Of a DNA stretch of 56,978 nucleotides, positions 1 through 9,200 are shown piece by piece. The notes under the pieces are model-generated. The model was not told the origin of the DNA and did not search any database. It saw nothing but the letters and a program-made list of their open reading frames with translations. The number at the start of each line of letters is the position of its first letter. Within the stretch, counting starts at the first letter, position 1. Made by a program: the position numbers and the translations under genes. This DNA is from Prochloron sp. SulCav_FS08_3_32_3330 (GTDB lineage Bacteria; Cyanobacteriota; Cyanobacteriia; Cyanobacteriales; DYNF01), in the NCBI GenBank assembly GCA_020721205.1, contig DYNF01000002.1, positions 23,503-80,480 of the forward strand. Reading direction: 5' to 3'.

Positions 1-146
1 TTAGAACAGTTGACGGTTGTTAACTATCAACTATCCACTATAAACTATCAACTATCTTGTCATATTACTGTGGCTGTGGCTGATAGGGCTTAGAACAGTT
101 GACGGTTGTTAACTATCAACTATCCACTATAAACTATCAACTATAT
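1..146. repeat. Heptamer array with a 55-bp perfect direct repeat
   Basis: Arrays of the heptamers CAACTAT and CCACTAT precede rpsC. A 55-bp block at 1-55 recurs without a mismatch at 90-144, separated by 34 bp of unique sequence. The first copy may extend beyond the left window edge. It belongs to the same heptamer family found in many later junctions of this ribosomal cluster. Confidence 0.9.
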
Positions 147-179
147 AAAGTGGTCTTGAATTGACTAAAGGAAAAACTC

Positions 180-908
180 GTGGGACAAAAAATACATCCA
201 ATTGGTTTTCGTTTGGGTATTACTAAGGAGCATTTGTCTCGTTGGTATGCGAACGATAAGGATTATCCAGAAAATCTTAAGGAGGATTATAAGATTCGTC
301 AGTATATTCAATCCCATAAGGATCTGAAAAATGCTGGTATTTCTTTGATTCGGATTGAAAGAAAGGCTGACCAAATTGAATTAGAAATTCATACGGCACG
401 ACCGGGTGTAGTGGTTGGCAGAGGCGGTACGGGGATTGAGGCTTTAAGAACCAGTCTGCAAAATCTATTAGGAAAAAATCGCTCTATTAGAATTAATGTA
501 ATTGAGGTTTCCCGAGTAGATGCTGATGCGGCTTTGATTGCTGAATTTATTACTGGACAACTGGAAAGACGGGTTTCTTTCCGTCGGGTTGTTCGTCAAG
601 CGATTCAACGGGCGCAAAAGGCAGAGGTTAAGGGGATTAAGGTTCAGGTCAGTGGTCGTCTTAATGGGGCGGAAATTGCTCGGACTGAATGGGTGAGAGA
701 GGGACGTGTTCCCCTTCATACTTTAAGGGCTGATATTGATTACGCTTACCGTACGGCTAGTACCACTTATGGTATTTTAGGTGTCAAAATTTGGATCTTT
801 AAGGGTGAAATTTTCCCGGGACAAGATGACGGTCCTGTGATTAATCAGAGCCTCGCTCCGAAAAAACAACGCCGTCGTCAACAATTTGAAGACCGTTCTG
901 AGGGTTAA
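180..908 (+). CDS. rpsC: 30S ribosomal protein uS3
   Basis: This 242-residue protein is uS3 of the small subunit, which lines the mRNA entry tunnel. The N-terminus [14 protein letters not shown] is diagnostic. A type-2 KH RNA-binding domain follows, with its GRGG loop at residues 80-83. I chose the GTG start at 180 because AAAGGAAA lies just upstream and the family N-terminus begins there. In the S10 cluster the gene before it is normally rplV, which would lie left of the window, and rplP follows. The basic C-terminal tail has the usual low conservation. Confidence 0.97.
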   Translation: MGQKIHPIGFRLGITKEHLSRWYANDKDYPENLKEDYKIRQYIQSHKDLKNAGISLIRIERKADQIELEIHTARPGVVVGRGGTGIEALRTSLQNLLGKNRSIRINVIEVSRVDADAALIAEFITGQLERRVSFRRVVRQAIQRAQKAEVKGIKVQVSGRLNGAEIARTEWVREGRVPLHTLRADIDYAYRTASTTYGILGVKIWIFKGEIFPGQDDGPVINQSLAPKKQRRRQQFEDRSEG

Positions 909-1008
909 GTAAGGGGTAATATTTTAAGTTATGAGTTTTTACTTGATACTTAAGAGTTAATACTTTTTACTTTTTCTCTCTTACTGACCTTATTACTTTT
1001 TACTTATC

Positions 1009-1431
1009 ATGTTAAGTCCTAGAAGAACGAAATTCCGTAAACAACAGCGTGGACGGATGAGGGGTTTAGCACAAAGTGGGGCTACTCTCCATTTTGGAGA
1101 TTTTGCTCTCCAAGCGACTGAACCTAGTTGGATTACTGCTCGTCAAATTGAAGCGGCTCGTCGGGCGATGACTCGCTATATCAAGAGGGGAGGAAAAATT
1201 TGGATTCGTATTTTTCCTGATAAACCTGTGACGATGCGACCGGCTGAAACCCGTATGGGTTCTGGTAAAGGTTCTCCTGAATTTTGGGTGGCTGTGGTTA
1301 AACCGGGTCGTATTATGTTTGAAATTGCTGGTGTTTCTGAGGAAATCGCTCGGGAAGCTATGCGTTTAGCGGCTCAAAAATTACCGATTAAGACAAAGTT
1401 CATTACTCGTGATGAGGACTATATTGAATAA
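1009..1431 (+). CDS. rplP: 50S ribosomal protein uL16
   Basis: uL16 contacts the A-site and helps position tRNA at the peptidyl-transferase region. The start [17 protein letters not shown] and the later motif [18 protein letters not shown] are typical of the family, and 140 residues is near the usual length. It follows rpsC after about 100 bp of AT-rich sequence in the normal S10 order. The heptamer array that separates it from rpmC begins directly after its stop codon. Confidence 0.97.
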   Translation: MLSPRRTKFRKQQRGRMRGLAQSGATLHFGDFALQATEPSWITARQIEAARRAMTRYIKRGGKIWIRIFPDKPVTMRPAETRMGSGKGSPEFWVAVVKPGRIMFEIAGVSEEIAREAMRLAAQKLPIKTKFITRDEDYIE

Positions 1432-1644
1432 GTCATTAGTCACTGGTCATTAGTCACTGGTCATTAGTCACTGGTCATTAGTCATTAGTCATTAGTCACT
1501 GGTCATTAGTCATTAGGCTTTTAACAAAGGACAAATGACAAAGGACAAAGGACAAATGACAAAGGACAAAGGACAAAGGACAAATGACAAAAGACAAATG
1601 ACAAAAGACAAATAACTTTTGAATTTTGAATTTTGAATTTTGAA
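1432..1644. repeat. Family B fold-back heptamer array plus TTTTGAA repeats
   Basis: The rplP-rpmC gap holds repeated GTCATTA and GTCACTG heptamers on the left. Repeats of the type AAAGGACAAATGAC lie on the right and are roughly their reverse complement. The centre near 1515 reads GGCTTTTAACAAA, so the transcript could fold into a long imperfect hairpin. Four perfect TTTTGAA heptamers at 1617-1644 end just before the rpmC start codon. Confidence 0.85.
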
Positions 1645-1649
1645 TTATT

Positions 1650-1871
1650 ATGGCTTTACCAAAAATAGAAGATGTGAGAAATCTCAATGATGAGGATCTC
1701 TCAACGGAAATCTTAAATGTGAAACGGGAACTTTTTCGCCTTCGGTTAGAAAAAGCCACCCGTCAACTCAAGTCACCTCATTTGTTTAAACACAAAAAAC
1801 ATCGTCTAGCTCAACTGCTTACCGTAGAAAGAGAAAGACAATTGAAAAAAACGATGAATGATGAACGGTGA
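1650..1871 (+). CDS. rpmC: 50S ribosomal protein uL29
   Basis: This 73-residue protein is uL29, a helical hairpin at the polypeptide exit tunnel near the SRP and trigger-factor docking site. The motifs MALPKIEDVRNLNDEDL and LRLEKATRQL match the family. The ATG at 1650 is used although the preceding TTTTGAA repeats leave no obvious Shine-Dalgarno sequence. It sits between rplP and rpsQ as expected. Repetitive ATGAACGATGA-like sequence follows the stop. Confidence 0.95.
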   Translation: MALPKIEDVRNLNDEDLSTEILNVKRELFRLRLEKATRQLKSPHLFKHKKHRLAQLLTVERERQLKKTMNDER

Positions 1872-2026
1872 ACGATGAGTTATGAACGATGAAAAATAGA
1901 AGTTCAAAAAAATATTTTATCTTTATTTTAAATATTTTCATCGTTCATCGTTCCTACTTCATCGTTTAGTTCAAAGTGATTAAAATTTGTTGAGAAAATG
2001 TTTCGTGCTGGAGGCATATAACGCTT

Positions 2027-2272
2027 ATGGCGGTTAAAGAACAGGTGGGTTTAGTGGTCAGCAATAAAATGGAAAAAACCGTTGTTGTTGCTGTAGAAAG
2101 CCGCGCTCCCCATCCTAAGTACAAGAAAATTGTCGTTAAGACAAATAAATACAAGGCTCACGATCCAGAAAATAAATGTCAAGAGGGTGATCGGATTCGG
2201 ATCCGAGAAACTCGCCCTTTAAGCAAAACTAAACGCTGGGAAGTGACGGAAATTCTTGAGTCGAAACGATAA
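2027..2272 (+). CDS. rpsQ: 30S ribosomal protein uS17
   Basis: uS17 is an OB-fold primary 16S rRNA binder. The sequence [24 protein letters not shown], broken here only by its family-typical spacing, and the later HPKYKK and [11 protein letters not shown] are characteristic. The length of 81 residues is normal. The gene order rpmC-rpsQ-rplN is the standard one, and only a short AT-rich gap separates it from rplN. Confidence 0.96.
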   Translation: MAVKEQVGLVVSNKMEKTVVVAVESRAPHPKYKKIVVKTNKYKAHDPENKCQEGDRIRIRETRPLSKTKRWEVTEILESKR

Positions 2273-2307
2273 TCCTTTATTTAATTATTTGTGAAGGGAC
2301 TTTTAAA

Positions 2308-2679
2308 GTGATTCAAAAGGAAACTTATCTTAATGTCGCTGATAACAGTGGCGCAAAAGAACTGATGTGTATCAGGGTTCTGGGAAAGGGCAATTGTCAT
2401 TATGGGAGTATTGGCGATCGCATTATTGCGGTAGTCAAACAGGCTCTTCCGAATATGGCGGTGAAAAAGTCTGATGTGGTCACGGCGGTGATTGTAAGGA
2501 CTCGTCAAGCTATCAGACGGGAAAGCGGAATGAGTATCCGTTTTGATGATAATGCGGCGGTGATTATTAATCCGACGGATGGCAATCCGAAAGGAACTCG
2601 TGTTTTTGGTCCTGTTGCCCGGGAATTACGAGATAAAAATTACACCAAAATTGTTTCTCTCGCTCCGGAGGTGATCTAA
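2308..2679 (+). CDS. rplN: 50S ribosomal protein uL14
   Basis: uL14 is a highly conserved large-subunit protein at the subunit interface. [20 protein letters not shown] is diagnostic and supports the GTG start at 2308. The length of 123 residues is about one more than usual. Its stop codon overlaps the rplX start as TAATG (2677-2681), so translation of uL24 is probably coupled by reinitiation. Confidence 0.97.
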   Translation: MIQKETYLNVADNSGAKELMCIRVLGKGNCHYGSIGDRIIAVVKQALPNMAVKKSDVVTAVIVRTRQAIRRESGMSIRFDDNAAVIINPTDGNPKGTRVFGPVARELRDKNYTKIVSLAPEVI

Positions 2680-3035
2680 TGGAAAATTCTGGAAAGAATA
2701 AAGCTCCTAAACGGTATAAAATGCACGTTAAAAAGGGAGATCAAGTTCAGGTCATTTCTGGTCGTGATAAGGGAAAAGTAGGTGAAATCATCAAAACTTT
2801 ACCTAAGTCTAGTAAGGTGGTGGTAAAGGGTGTTAATGTGAAAACTAAGCACGTTAAGCCTCAACAGGAGGGAGAATCTGGTCAGATTAGTACCTTTGAA
2901 GCTCCTATTCATAGCTCTAATGTCATGCTCTATTCTGAAAAAGAAAAGGTAGCTTCTCGTGTGGCTTATTCTTTTACAGAAGATGGTAAAAAAGTTAGAA
3001 AGCTCAAAAAAACTGGAGAAACAATTGATAGTTAA
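2679..3035 (+). CDS. rplX: 50S ribosomal protein uL24
   Basis: uL24 initiates assembly of the large subunit. A KOW motif is visible near residues 18-40, in [17 protein letters not shown]. The start overlaps the rplN stop by one base. The last codons (I-D-S-stop) are spelled by GATAGTTAA, which is also the first heptamer of the following array, so the repeat appears to have reached into the gene end. At 118 residues the protein is a normal cyanobacterial length. Confidence 0.96.
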   Translation: MENSGKNKAPKRYKMHVKKGDQVQVISGRDKGKVGEIIKTLPKSSKVVVKGVNVKTKHVKPQQEGESGQISTFEAPIHSSNVMLYSEKEKVASRVAYSFTEDGKKVRKLKKTGETIDS

Positions 3036-3114
3036 CGGTTGATAGTTGACAGTTGATAGTTAAGAACTGTTCAAGATCAACTATCCACTATCCACTATCA
3101 ATTATCCACTATAA
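3026..3114. repeat. Family A fold-back heptamer array, rplX-rplE gap
   Basis: The left arm has GATAGTT and GACAGTT heptamers, the centre is AAGAACTGTTCAAGATC, and the right arm has AACTATC and CACTATC heptamers. The arms are reverse complements, so a long hairpin is possible in the mRNA between uL24 and uL5. The same centre, with one base changed, recurs in two later junctions. Confidence 0.85.
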
Positions 3115-3122
3115 GGATCAAT

Positions 3123-3677
3123 ATGACACAAAGACTTAAACTTCAATATATAGAAACTATTGTCCCTAAGTTGATGGAACAGTTTAAATATACCAATATC
3201 CATCAAGTACCAAAGGTTGTCAAAATCGTTGTCAATCGGGGACTGGGAGAGGCATCTCAAAATGCTAAGGCTTTAGAATCTTCTATTCGAGAGCTAAGTA
3301 CCATTACGGGTCAAAAACCTGTGGTGACTCGTGCAAAAAAGGCGATCGCTGGTTTTAAAATCCGTCAAGGTATGCCTGTGGGCGTAATGGTGACACTGCG
3401 TGGGGAAAGAATGTATGCCTTTTTAGATCGTTTGATCAGTTTGGCTCTTCCTCGCATTCGTGATTTTCGAGGTGTTAGTGCGAAAAGCTTTGACGGAAGG
3501 GGCAATTATAGCCTTGGTGTAAGGGAACAGCTTATTTTTCCTGAAATTGATTATGACACAATTGATCAAATTCGGGGTATGGATATTTCTATCATTACAT
3601 CAGCTATCACTGACGAGGAAGGTAGAGCTTTGCTCACTCAGATGAAGATGCCTTTTTCAGAAAAGTTAAATCCTTAA
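3123..3677 (+). CDS. rplE: 50S ribosomal protein uL5
   Basis: uL5 binds 5S rRNA in the central protuberance. The family motifs [39 protein letters not shown] and LPRIRDFRG are all present. It is 184 residues long. In many bacteria rpsN follows at this point; here rpsH comes next after 24 bp, as is usual in cyanobacteria. AAGGATCA just before the ATG gives a plausible ribosome-binding site. Confidence 0.97.
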   Translation: MTQRLKLQYIETIVPKLMEQFKYTNIHQVPKVVKIVVNRGLGEASQNAKALESSIRELSTITGQKPVVTRAKKAIAGFKIRQGMPVGVMVTLRGERMYAFLDRLISLALPRIRDFRGVSAKSFDGRGNYSLGVREQLIFPEIDYDTIDQIRGMDISIITSAITDEEGRALLTQMKMPFSEKLNP

Positions 3678-3701
3678 TCTTAGGAGGACCAAAGGTCAAT
3701 A

Positions 3702-4103
3702 ATGGCGGCAAATGATACTATTTCGGATATGCTCACTCGCATTCGGAATGCTTGTTTAGTGAGACATCCTCAAACTAAAGTTCCTACTACGAAAATGACT
3801 CGCAATATCGCTCAAGTTTTAAAAAATGAGGGTTTTATTGAGGATTTTGAGGAGGTGGGTGAGGGAATTTGTAAACAATTACTTATTTCTCTTAAGTATA
3901 AGGGGAAAAATCGTCAACCGATTATCCAAACTTTAAAGCGTGTGAGTAAACCCGGTTTACGAGTGTATTCTAATCGAAAAGAACTTCCCCGGGTGCTTGG
4001 AGGAATTGGTGTAGCAATCATTTCTACAAGCCAAGGGATCATGACGGACAGGGATGCTCGTCAAAAGGGTGTCGGTGGTGAAGTTCTTTGTTATGTTTGG
4101 TAA
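3702..4103 (+). CDS. rpsH: 30S ribosomal protein uS8
   Basis: uS8 is a primary binder of the 16S central domain and a spc-operon translational regulator in E. coli. The start [17 protein letters not shown] and the C-terminal [20 protein letters not shown] are typical. It is 133 residues long. TTAGGAGGACC upstream (about 3680-3690) is a strong ribosome-binding region. A large heptamer array follows directly after the stop. Confidence 0.97.
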   Translation: MAANDTISDMLTRIRNACLVRHPQTKVPTTKMTRNIAQVLKNEGFIEDFEEVGEGICKQLLISLKYKGKNRQPIIQTLKRVSKPGLRVYSNRKELPRVLGGIGVAIISTSQGIMTDRDARQKGVGGEVLCYVW

Positions 4104-4248
4104 TTGTCATTAGTTAGTGGATAGTTGATAGTTGACAGTTGATAGTTGATAAATAACTAATAACTAACAACTAACAACTAATAACTAATAACTAATAACT
4201 ATCAACTATCCACTATCAACTATCAACTATTAACTATCAACTGATTTA
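4104..4248. repeat. Family A fold-back heptamer array, rpsH-rplF gap
   Basis: Left-arm TTAGTGGATAGTTGATAG-type heptamers face right-arm AACTATCCACTATC-type heptamers. The middle is a run of TAACTAA and CAACTAA variants with the centre GATAAATAAC. The same centre recurs at about 11535, in the rpoA-rplQ gap, so the two junctions share one subtype. Confidence 0.85.
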
Positions 4249-4251
4249 ATT

Positions 4252-4791
4252 ATGTCTCGTATTGGAAAACGTCCTATTTCTATTCCTAGTGGAGTAACGA
4301 TAGAAATTAACGGACAAAATATTTCCGTCACTGGAAAATTAGGTAAACTCTATCAACTACTTCCTTCTTTAATTGAATTAAAATGGGAAGGCGATACTCT
4401 AGTAGTTGTTAGGGAAAATGAATCTCGTACTGCGAGAGAAAGACATGGACTTTGCCGCACTCTTGTAGCCAATATGGTGGAAGGTGTTTCTAAAGGTTTT
4501 GAAAAGCGTCTAAGCATTCAAGGGGTAGGTTATAGAGCGGCGGCTCAAGCTAACAAGCTTACTTTGAGTGTGGGCTATAGTAAACCTGTGGAAATGATCA
4601 TGCCGGACGATATACAAGTGGCGGTAGAAAATAACACTCAGGTGATAGTGACTGGTACGGATAAAGCGATCGTGGGTAATGTTTCTGCGAAAATCCGTGC
4701 TGTTCGCCCCCCTGAACCTTATAAGGGTAAAGGGATCCGTTATTTGGGTGAAGTTGTTAGACGTAAAGCGGGTAAATCAGGTAAGAAATAA
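4252..4791 (+). CDS. rplF: 50S ribosomal protein uL6
   Basis: uL6 lies at the base of the factor-binding stalk. [15 protein letters not shown] is the conserved N-terminus, and the C-terminal [15 protein letters not shown] is the family signature. It has 179 residues, the usual length. The stop is only two bases from the rplR start codon, so these two genes are tightly coupled. Confidence 0.97.
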   Translation: MSRIGKRPISIPSGVTIEINGQNISVTGKLGKLYQLLPSLIELKWEGDTLVVVRENESRTARERHGLCRTLVANMVEGVSKGFEKRLSIQGVGYRAAAQANKLTLSVGYSKPVEMIMPDDIQVAVENNTQVIVTGTDKAIVGNVSAKIRAVRPPEPYKGKGIRYLGEVVRRKAGKSGKK

Positions 4792-4793
4792 AG

Positions 4794-5156
4794 ATGAAAC
4801 TTTCTCGAAAACAAGCGATTCAACGCAGTCATCGTCGCATCCGTCAAAAGGTCAGTGGTACGGCACAAAAACCTCGTTTATGTGTGTTTCGTTCCCATCA
4901 GCATATTTATGCTCAGGTGATCGACGATGTGGCACAACATACTTTAACTGCGGCTTCTTCTTTAGAGCCAAGTTTACGAGAACAACTCCATTCGGGTGCT
5001 AATTGCGACGCATCTGTGGAGGTTGGTAAGTTGGTGGCTCAAAGGGCTTTGGCTCATGGTATTCAATCTGTGGTTTTTGACCGAGGTGGATATCTTTATC
5101 ATGGACGGATTAAGGCTTTAGCCGAAGCGGCTAGATCTGCTGGTTTGGTTTTTTAA
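4794..5156 (+). CDS. rplR: 50S ribosomal protein uL18
   Basis: uL18 binds 5S rRNA together with uL5. The start [20 protein letters not shown] and the C-terminal [20 protein letters not shown] are diagnostic. It is 120 residues long. The start lies two bases after the rplF stop, and a family A array separates it from rpsE. Confidence 0.97.
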   Translation: MKLSRKQAIQRSHRRIRQKVSGTAQKPRLCVFRSHQHIYAQVIDDVAQHTLTAASSLEPSLREQLHSGANCDASVEVGKLVAQRALAHGIQSVVFDRGGYLYHGRIKALAEAARSAGLVF

Positions 5157-5160
5157 CAAA

Positions 5161-5285
5161 GGTCATTAGTTAGTGGATAGTGGATAGTTGACAGTTGACA
5201 GTTAAGAACTGTTCAATATCAACTATCCACTAATAACTATCCACTAATAACTATCAACTATCCACTATCAACTATCAACTATATA
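5161..5285. repeat. Family A fold-back heptamer array, rplR-rpsE gap
   Basis: Left-arm heptamers of the type GGATAGT and GACAGTT lead into the centre AAGAACTGTTCAATATC, followed by right-arm AACTATC and CCACTAA heptamers. The layout matches the arrays at 3026-3114 and 6296-6411. Confidence 0.85.
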
Positions 5286-5298
5286 ATTAGGATTATTT

Positions 5299-5820
5299 AT
5301 GGCGAAAAAAAGAAAGGGTGGTAAAGCCAAGGAAAAAGAGTCTAATTGGCAGGAGCGAGTTGTCCAAATTCGTCGTGTGAGCAAGGTGGTCAAGGGGGGT
5401 AAAAAATTAAGCTTCCGTGCCATCGTTGTGATTGGTAACGAAAAAGGTCAAGTTGGGGTTGGAGTTGGTAAGGCTTCCGATGTGATCGGAGCAGTGCGTA
5501 AAGGCGTTGCTGATGGGAAAAAACATATCATTGATGTGTCTTTAACTAAAGCCAATTCCATTAACCATCTCGCTAAGGGGACTTCTGGCGGTGCTAGAGT
5601 GATTATGCGTCCAGCCGCACCCGGTACTGGGGTAATTGCGGGGGGTGCTGTGCGTACTGTATTAGAGTTGGCTGGTGTCCAAAATATTTTGGCTAAACAG
5701 TTAGGTTCTAATAATCCTCTGAATAATGCGAGGGCGGCTATTTCTGCTCTGGAGTCTTTACGGAGTTTTTCTGAGGTTGCTAGAGACAGGGGTGTTCCTT
5801 TGGAACATTTGTATACCTAA
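5299..5820 (+). CDS. rpsE: 30S ribosomal protein uS5
   Basis: uS5 helps form the mRNA entry channel and influences decoding fidelity. The dsRNA-binding-like N-terminal domain ([21 protein letters not shown]) and the C-terminal motifs [21 protein letters not shown] and [10 protein letters not shown], each within the expected spacing, identify it. It has 173 residues. rpmD (uL30) often follows rpsE in other phyla; here rplO follows directly, the cyanobacterial arrangement. Confidence 0.97.
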   Translation: MAKKRKGGKAKEKESNWQERVVQIRRVSKVVKGGKKLSFRAIVVIGNEKGQVGVGVGKASDVIGAVRKGVADGKKHIIDVSLTKANSINHLAKGTSGGARVIMRPAAPGTGVIAGGAVRTVLELAGVQNILAKQLGSNNPLNNARAAISALESLRSFSEVARDRGVPLEHLYT

Positions 5821-5847
5821 GTATTCAATTATTATTTTTGTTGAACT

Positions 5848-6291
5848 ATGAAATTACATGAGTTAAAGCCAAAGAAAGGCTCGACCCAACGCCCTCGTCG
5901 TGTGGGAAGGGGTATTGCCGCCGGACAAGGTGCTAGTTGTGGTTTTGGAATGAGAGGTCAAAAATCTCGTTCGGGTAGTGGAACTAGACCCGGTTTTGAG
6001 GGTGGTCAAATGCCTTTATACCGCCGACTACCTAAATTAAAGCATTTTCCTTTAATTAATCAAAAGGAATATACTGTAATTAATGTTAAAAGATTAGCTG
6101 ATTTAGAGCCTAATACTGAGGTTACTTTAGAAGTGTTAATGAAAAAAGGCATTGTTACTTCTAATGATGGTCCTTTAAAAATCTTAGGCGATGGAGAATT
6201 AAATGTTTCTCTGAAAGTAAAAGCCGCCGCTTTCACAAAATCCGCTAAGACAAAAATTGAGGACGCAGGTGGTAGTTGGGAATTAACATAA
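5848..6291 (+). CDS. rplO: 50S ribosomal protein uL15
   Basis: uL15 is a 23S rRNA-binding assembly protein. The N-terminal [20 protein letters not shown] and the glycine-rich [19 protein letters not shown] are typical. It is 147 residues long. The gene starts 27 bp after rpsE. A family A heptamer array separates it from secY. Confidence 0.97.
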   Translation: MKLHELKPKKGSTQRPRRVGRGIAAGQGASCGFGMRGQKSRSGSGTRPGFEGGQMPLYRRLPKLKHFPLINQKEYTVINVKRLADLEPNTEVTLEVLMKKGIVTSNDGPLKILGDGELNVSLKVKAAAFTKSAKTKIEDAGGSWELT

Positions 6292-6295
6292 TTAG

Positions 6296-6411
6296 TTAGT
6301 GGATAGTTGATAGTTGATAATTGATAGTTAAGAACTGTTCAATATCAACTATCAACTATCAACTATCAACTATCAACTATCAACTAATAACTATCAACTA
6401 ATAACTTACTC
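6296..6411. repeat. Family A fold-back heptamer array, rplO-secY gap
   Basis: The left arm has GTGGATAGTTGATAGTTG-type units, the centre is AAGAACTGTTCAATATC, and the right arm has at least five consecutive AACTATC heptamers followed by AACTAATAACTATC. The hairpin would separate the ribosomal message from the secY message. Confidence 0.85.
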
Positions 6412-6425
6412 TTTACTCATTTTTT

Positions 6426-7757
6426 ATGGTAGTCAGTCGAGACAAAACCCCAACTGCTCAAGAAACTTTTATGCAAATGGCTCAAGCGGCAGGTCTGCGG
6501 GGTCGTTTGCTTATTACTATTGGTTTATTAGTCTTAATCCGTTTTGGTATTCTTTTTGCTCCTCTTCCGGGGATAGATCGTGCCAGTTTTGCTGAGGCGA
6601 TTAAAAACCAAGCGGCTTTAGGGTTTTTAGATATCTTTACCGGGGGCGGTTTATCGGCGATCGGGATTTTTGCTTTAGGGATTTTACCCTATATTAATGC
6701 TTCTATTATCATGCAACTGCTTACCTCAGCTATTCCTGCACTAGAGGATCAGCAAAAAAATGAGGGGGAAGCAGGTCGTCGTAAAATCTCTCAGATTACT
6801 CGCTATGTGGCTTTAGGCTGGGCGATTATCCAAAGTTTTGGGATTACCATTGGCTTATTATATCCCCACGCTTATGATAAAAGTCCCATCTTTGTGGTGA
6901 CAACGGTTTTGGCTTTAACGGCAGGATCTATGTTTGTAATGTGGATCTCTGAGTTAATTACAGAAAGAGGTATTGGAAATGGTGCTTCTTTATTAATCTT
7001 TGTCAACATTGTAGCAGTTTTACCGCAAACTTTAGGACAAACGATTGAAGTAGCTCAAACTGGTGCTGAACAAGGCGATCGGGGTTTAGTTATTAGTATT
7101 ATTGCTTTATTGTTAGTCTTTTTAGTCATGATTGTGGGTATTGTTTTTGTTCAAGAAGGAACAAGAAGAATCCCGATTATTTCTGCCCGTCGTCAGGTGG
7201 GAAAAAGACTTTACAGAGAGCGCACTAGCTATTTACCCTTACGTTTAAACCAAGGGGGGGTAATGCCGATCATTTTTGCTTCGGCTGTGTTGATTTTACC
7301 TTCTTCTTTGGCAAGTTTTACCAAGGGTGAGGGAACTTTAGGTAAAGTAGTGACTAATATTGCTCAAGCTATTCAACCGGGGACTTTTGCTTATGTAGGA
7401 GTTTATTTAACTTTAATTGTCTTTTTTAGTTATTTTTATGCTTCTTTAATCGTTAATCCGGTAGATATGTCCCAAAATTTGAAAAAAATGGGTGCTAGTA
7501 TTCCGGGTATCCGTCCGGGTAAGACTACCAGTGATTATTTGGAACGGGTGATTAATCGCTTAACTTTTTTAGGGGCTATCTTTTTGGGCTTAGTGGCTAC
7601 TGTTCCTACTTTTGTGGAAAGTGCGATTAATGTTCAAACTTTTAGAGGTTTTGGTGCTACTTCTCTTTTAATTTTAGTGGGTGTAGCGATTGATACCGCT
7701 AAACAAATCCAAACCTACGTTATTTCTCAGCGTTATGAGGGCATGGTGAAAGATTAA
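6426..7757 (+). CDS. secY: Preprotein translocase subunit SecY
   Basis: SecY is the channel of the Sec translocon in the cytoplasmic and thylakoid membranes. This 443-residue protein has ten predicted hydrophobic segments. The plug and lateral-gate regions are recognisable: ALGILPYINASIIMQLL, ITERGIGNGASLLIF and GGVMPIIFASAVLILP. The C-terminal RYEGMVKD is the cytosolic tail. secY follows rplO and precedes adk, as in most bacteria. The cyanobacterial N-terminal extension (MVVSRDKTPTAQETFMQMAQ) supports the ATG at 6426. Confidence 0.97.
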   Translation: MVVSRDKTPTAQETFMQMAQAAGLRGRLLITIGLLVLIRFGILFAPLPGIDRASFAEAIKNQAALGFLDIFTGGGLSAIGIFALGILPYINASIIMQLLTSAIPALEDQQKNEGEAGRRKISQITRYVALGWAIIQSFGITIGLLYPHAYDKSPIFVVTTVLALTAGSMFVMWISELITERGIGNGASLLIFVNIVAVLPQTLGQTIEVAQTGAEQGDRGLVISIIALLLVFLVMIVGIVFVQEGTRRIPIISARRQVGKRLYRERTSYLPLRLNQGGVMPIIFASAVLILPSSLASFTKGEGTLGKVVTNIAQAIQPGTFAYVGVYLTLIVFFSYFYASLIVNPVDMSQNLKKMGASIPGIRPGKTTSDYLERVINRLTFLGAIFLGLVATVPTFVESAINVQTFRGFGATSLLILVGVAIDTAKQIQTYVISQRYEGMVKD

Positions 7758-7853
7758 TCTTTCTTCTGTCACCTTTGAACGAGCTTGACTATAGAAGGGA
7801 TCAATGATAATTTTTAGCTATTAGCTATTTTTGAATTTTCAATAAAAAAAATT

Positions 7854-8408
7854 GTGACAAGATTAATTTTTTTAGGTCCCCCGGGTGCGGGGAAAGGGAC
7901 TCAAGCCCAACAAGTGGCTGAACTTGCTGGGATTCCCCATATTTCCACGGGGGAAATTTTAAGAGAGGCGATCGCTGAACAATCTGATTTGGGTCAAAGA
8001 GCTTCTAGTTATGTAGACAAAGGGGAGTTAGTTCCTGATGATTTAATTTTAGATTTAATTAAAGATAGATTAAGTCATGAGGATACTCAATCGGGCTGGA
8101 TTTTAGACGGTTTTCCTCGTAATGTTAATCAAGCTCAATTTTTAGATCAGTTACTAGCACAATTAAATCAACAAGCTGATATTGCTGTAAATTTTGCTGT
8201 GACAGATCAGGTTTTAATTGAAAGAATGTTAGCAAGAGGACGCAAAGACGATAATGAGGAAACGATTACTCGTCGTCTTCAAGTTTACCGTGAACAAACT
8301 GCTCCGGTTCTTCATTATTATGAAGAAAGAAACGAACTTCAATCTGTAGATGGAGATCGTTCTGTGGAAGAAGTAACTGTGTCTTTAAGAGCTTTTTTAA
8401 ATCTTTAA
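7854..8408 (+). CDS. adk: Adenylate kinase, short-LID form
   Basis: Adenylate kinase interconverts ATP plus AMP and two ADP. The P-loop GPPGAGKGT is at residues 8-16, the AMP-binding STGEILR and WILDGFPRN segments are present, and the LID arginines sit in RMLARGRKDDNEETITRRL. At 184 residues it is the short form without the zinc-binding LID insert. A GTG start at 7854 gives the family N-terminus MTRLIFLGPPG. It sits between secY and infA in the conserved order. Confidence 0.96.
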   Translation: MTRLIFLGPPGAGKGTQAQQVAELAGIPHISTGEILREAIAEQSDLGQRASSYVDKGELVPDDLILDLIKDRLSHEDTQSGWILDGFPRNVNQAQFLDQLLAQLNQQADIAVNFAVTDQVLIERMLARGRKDDNEETITRRLQVYREQTAPVLHYYEERNELQSVDGDRSVEEVTVSLRAFLNL

Positions 8409-8474
8409 ATGTTAGCTATCAACGAGTGAGGATTTTGTGAATTTTGATTTTTGAATTTTTAAGGGAGGCTCATT

Positions 8475-8699
8475 TTGTCTAAACAGGATCTCATAGAAAT
8501 GGAAGGGACGGTGACAGAATCACTACCCAATGCCATGTTTCGAGTTGACTTGGATAATGGCTTTAATGTTTTAGCACATATTTCAGGCAAAATTAGACGT
8601 AATTATATTAAAATTCTCCCCGGCGATCGAGTAAAGGTGGAACTTACACCTTATGATTTGAGTAAGGGGAGAATTACCTATCGTCTGCGCAAAAAATAA
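8475..8699 (+). CDS. infA: Translation initiation factor IF-1
   Basis: IF-1 is an OB-fold factor that occupies the ribosomal A site during initiation. The sequence [21 protein letters not shown] and the later [12 protein letters not shown]-like region (here [18 protein letters not shown]) are diagnostic. I use the rare TTG start at 8475 because it produces the exact family N-terminus and a strong GGGAGG Shine-Dalgarno lies 6 bases upstream at 8463-8468. It is 74 residues long. A weak start behind a strong site could be a level control. Confidence 0.94.
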   Translation: MSKQDLIEMEGTVTESLPNAMFRVDLDNGFNVLAHISGKIRRNYIKILPGDRVKVELTPYDLSKGRITYRLRKK

Positions 8700-8793
8700 T
8701 GCTAAGTTTCATGTAAATCCCTAATCGGTATTAAGAATAAACTGGTGCAAAATTTTCCTTTTTTTCTTTTTTTGTTTTTTAAAACTCAAGATT

Positions 8794-8846
8794 AGATCAA
8801 ATTAAGGAAAATTTGATCTGACAAAATACACAATTACTGATATAAT
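8794..8846 (+). promoter_or_regulatory. Hairpin and sigma70-type promoter before rpmJ
   Basis: The 243-bp infA-rpmJ gap holds a perfect 10-bp inverted repeat, AGATCAAATT at 8794-8803 and AATTTGATCT at 8810-8819. It overlaps a promoter-like pair CTGACA (8818-8823) and TATAAT (8841-8846) with a 17-bp spacer. This would give the rpmJ-rpsM-rpsK-rpoA-rplQ section its own start. The hairpin has only a short T-run, so it may be an operator or a weak terminator. Confidence 0.6.
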
Positions 8847-8942
8847 TGTTACCTTGCTATCTTAAATAATCAAAGTCAACAGATCACGACCTGAAGAGCC
8901 ATTATTAAGATTAGTACATAAGTTCAAAAAAATCAAAAAACT

Positions 8943-9056
8943 ATGAAAGTTCGAGCATCCGTTAAGAAAATTTGCGAAAAATGCCGAGTTATTCGTCGGC
9001 GTGGTCGAGTGATGGTAATTTGCACTAATCCTAAGCATAAACAGCGTCAGGGTTAA
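8943..9056 (+). CDS. rpmJ: 50S ribosomal protein bL36
   Basis: This 37-residue zinc-ribbon protein of the large subunit begins [17 protein letters not shown]. The zinc ligands are C11, C14, C27 and H32, so it is the zinc-binding (C+) form. It lies between infA and rpsM, the conserved position. The ATG at 8943 and TAA at 9054-9056 give the usual family length. Confidence 0.96.
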   Translation: MKVRASVKKICEKCRVIRRRGRVMVICTNPKHKQRQG

Positions 9057-9200
9057 AGCTTATGCCTTCATCGTCCAAATCGTCATTTAAGGGCATTAGA
9101 GCAACTTTAAGATTAGTCGTTTCAATCCCTTATAGGTATTGATAAAAATTTAAACACCATTATTGTAGCAATACACAAGAAGAAAAGGGAGAAAAAAACA

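Noticed and set aside
1496-1759. 87-codon minus-strand frame over the rplP-rpmC gap
   Set aside because: Its repeated F-V-L-C-H-L-S residues are the translation of a heptamer array, and its end overlaps rpmC.
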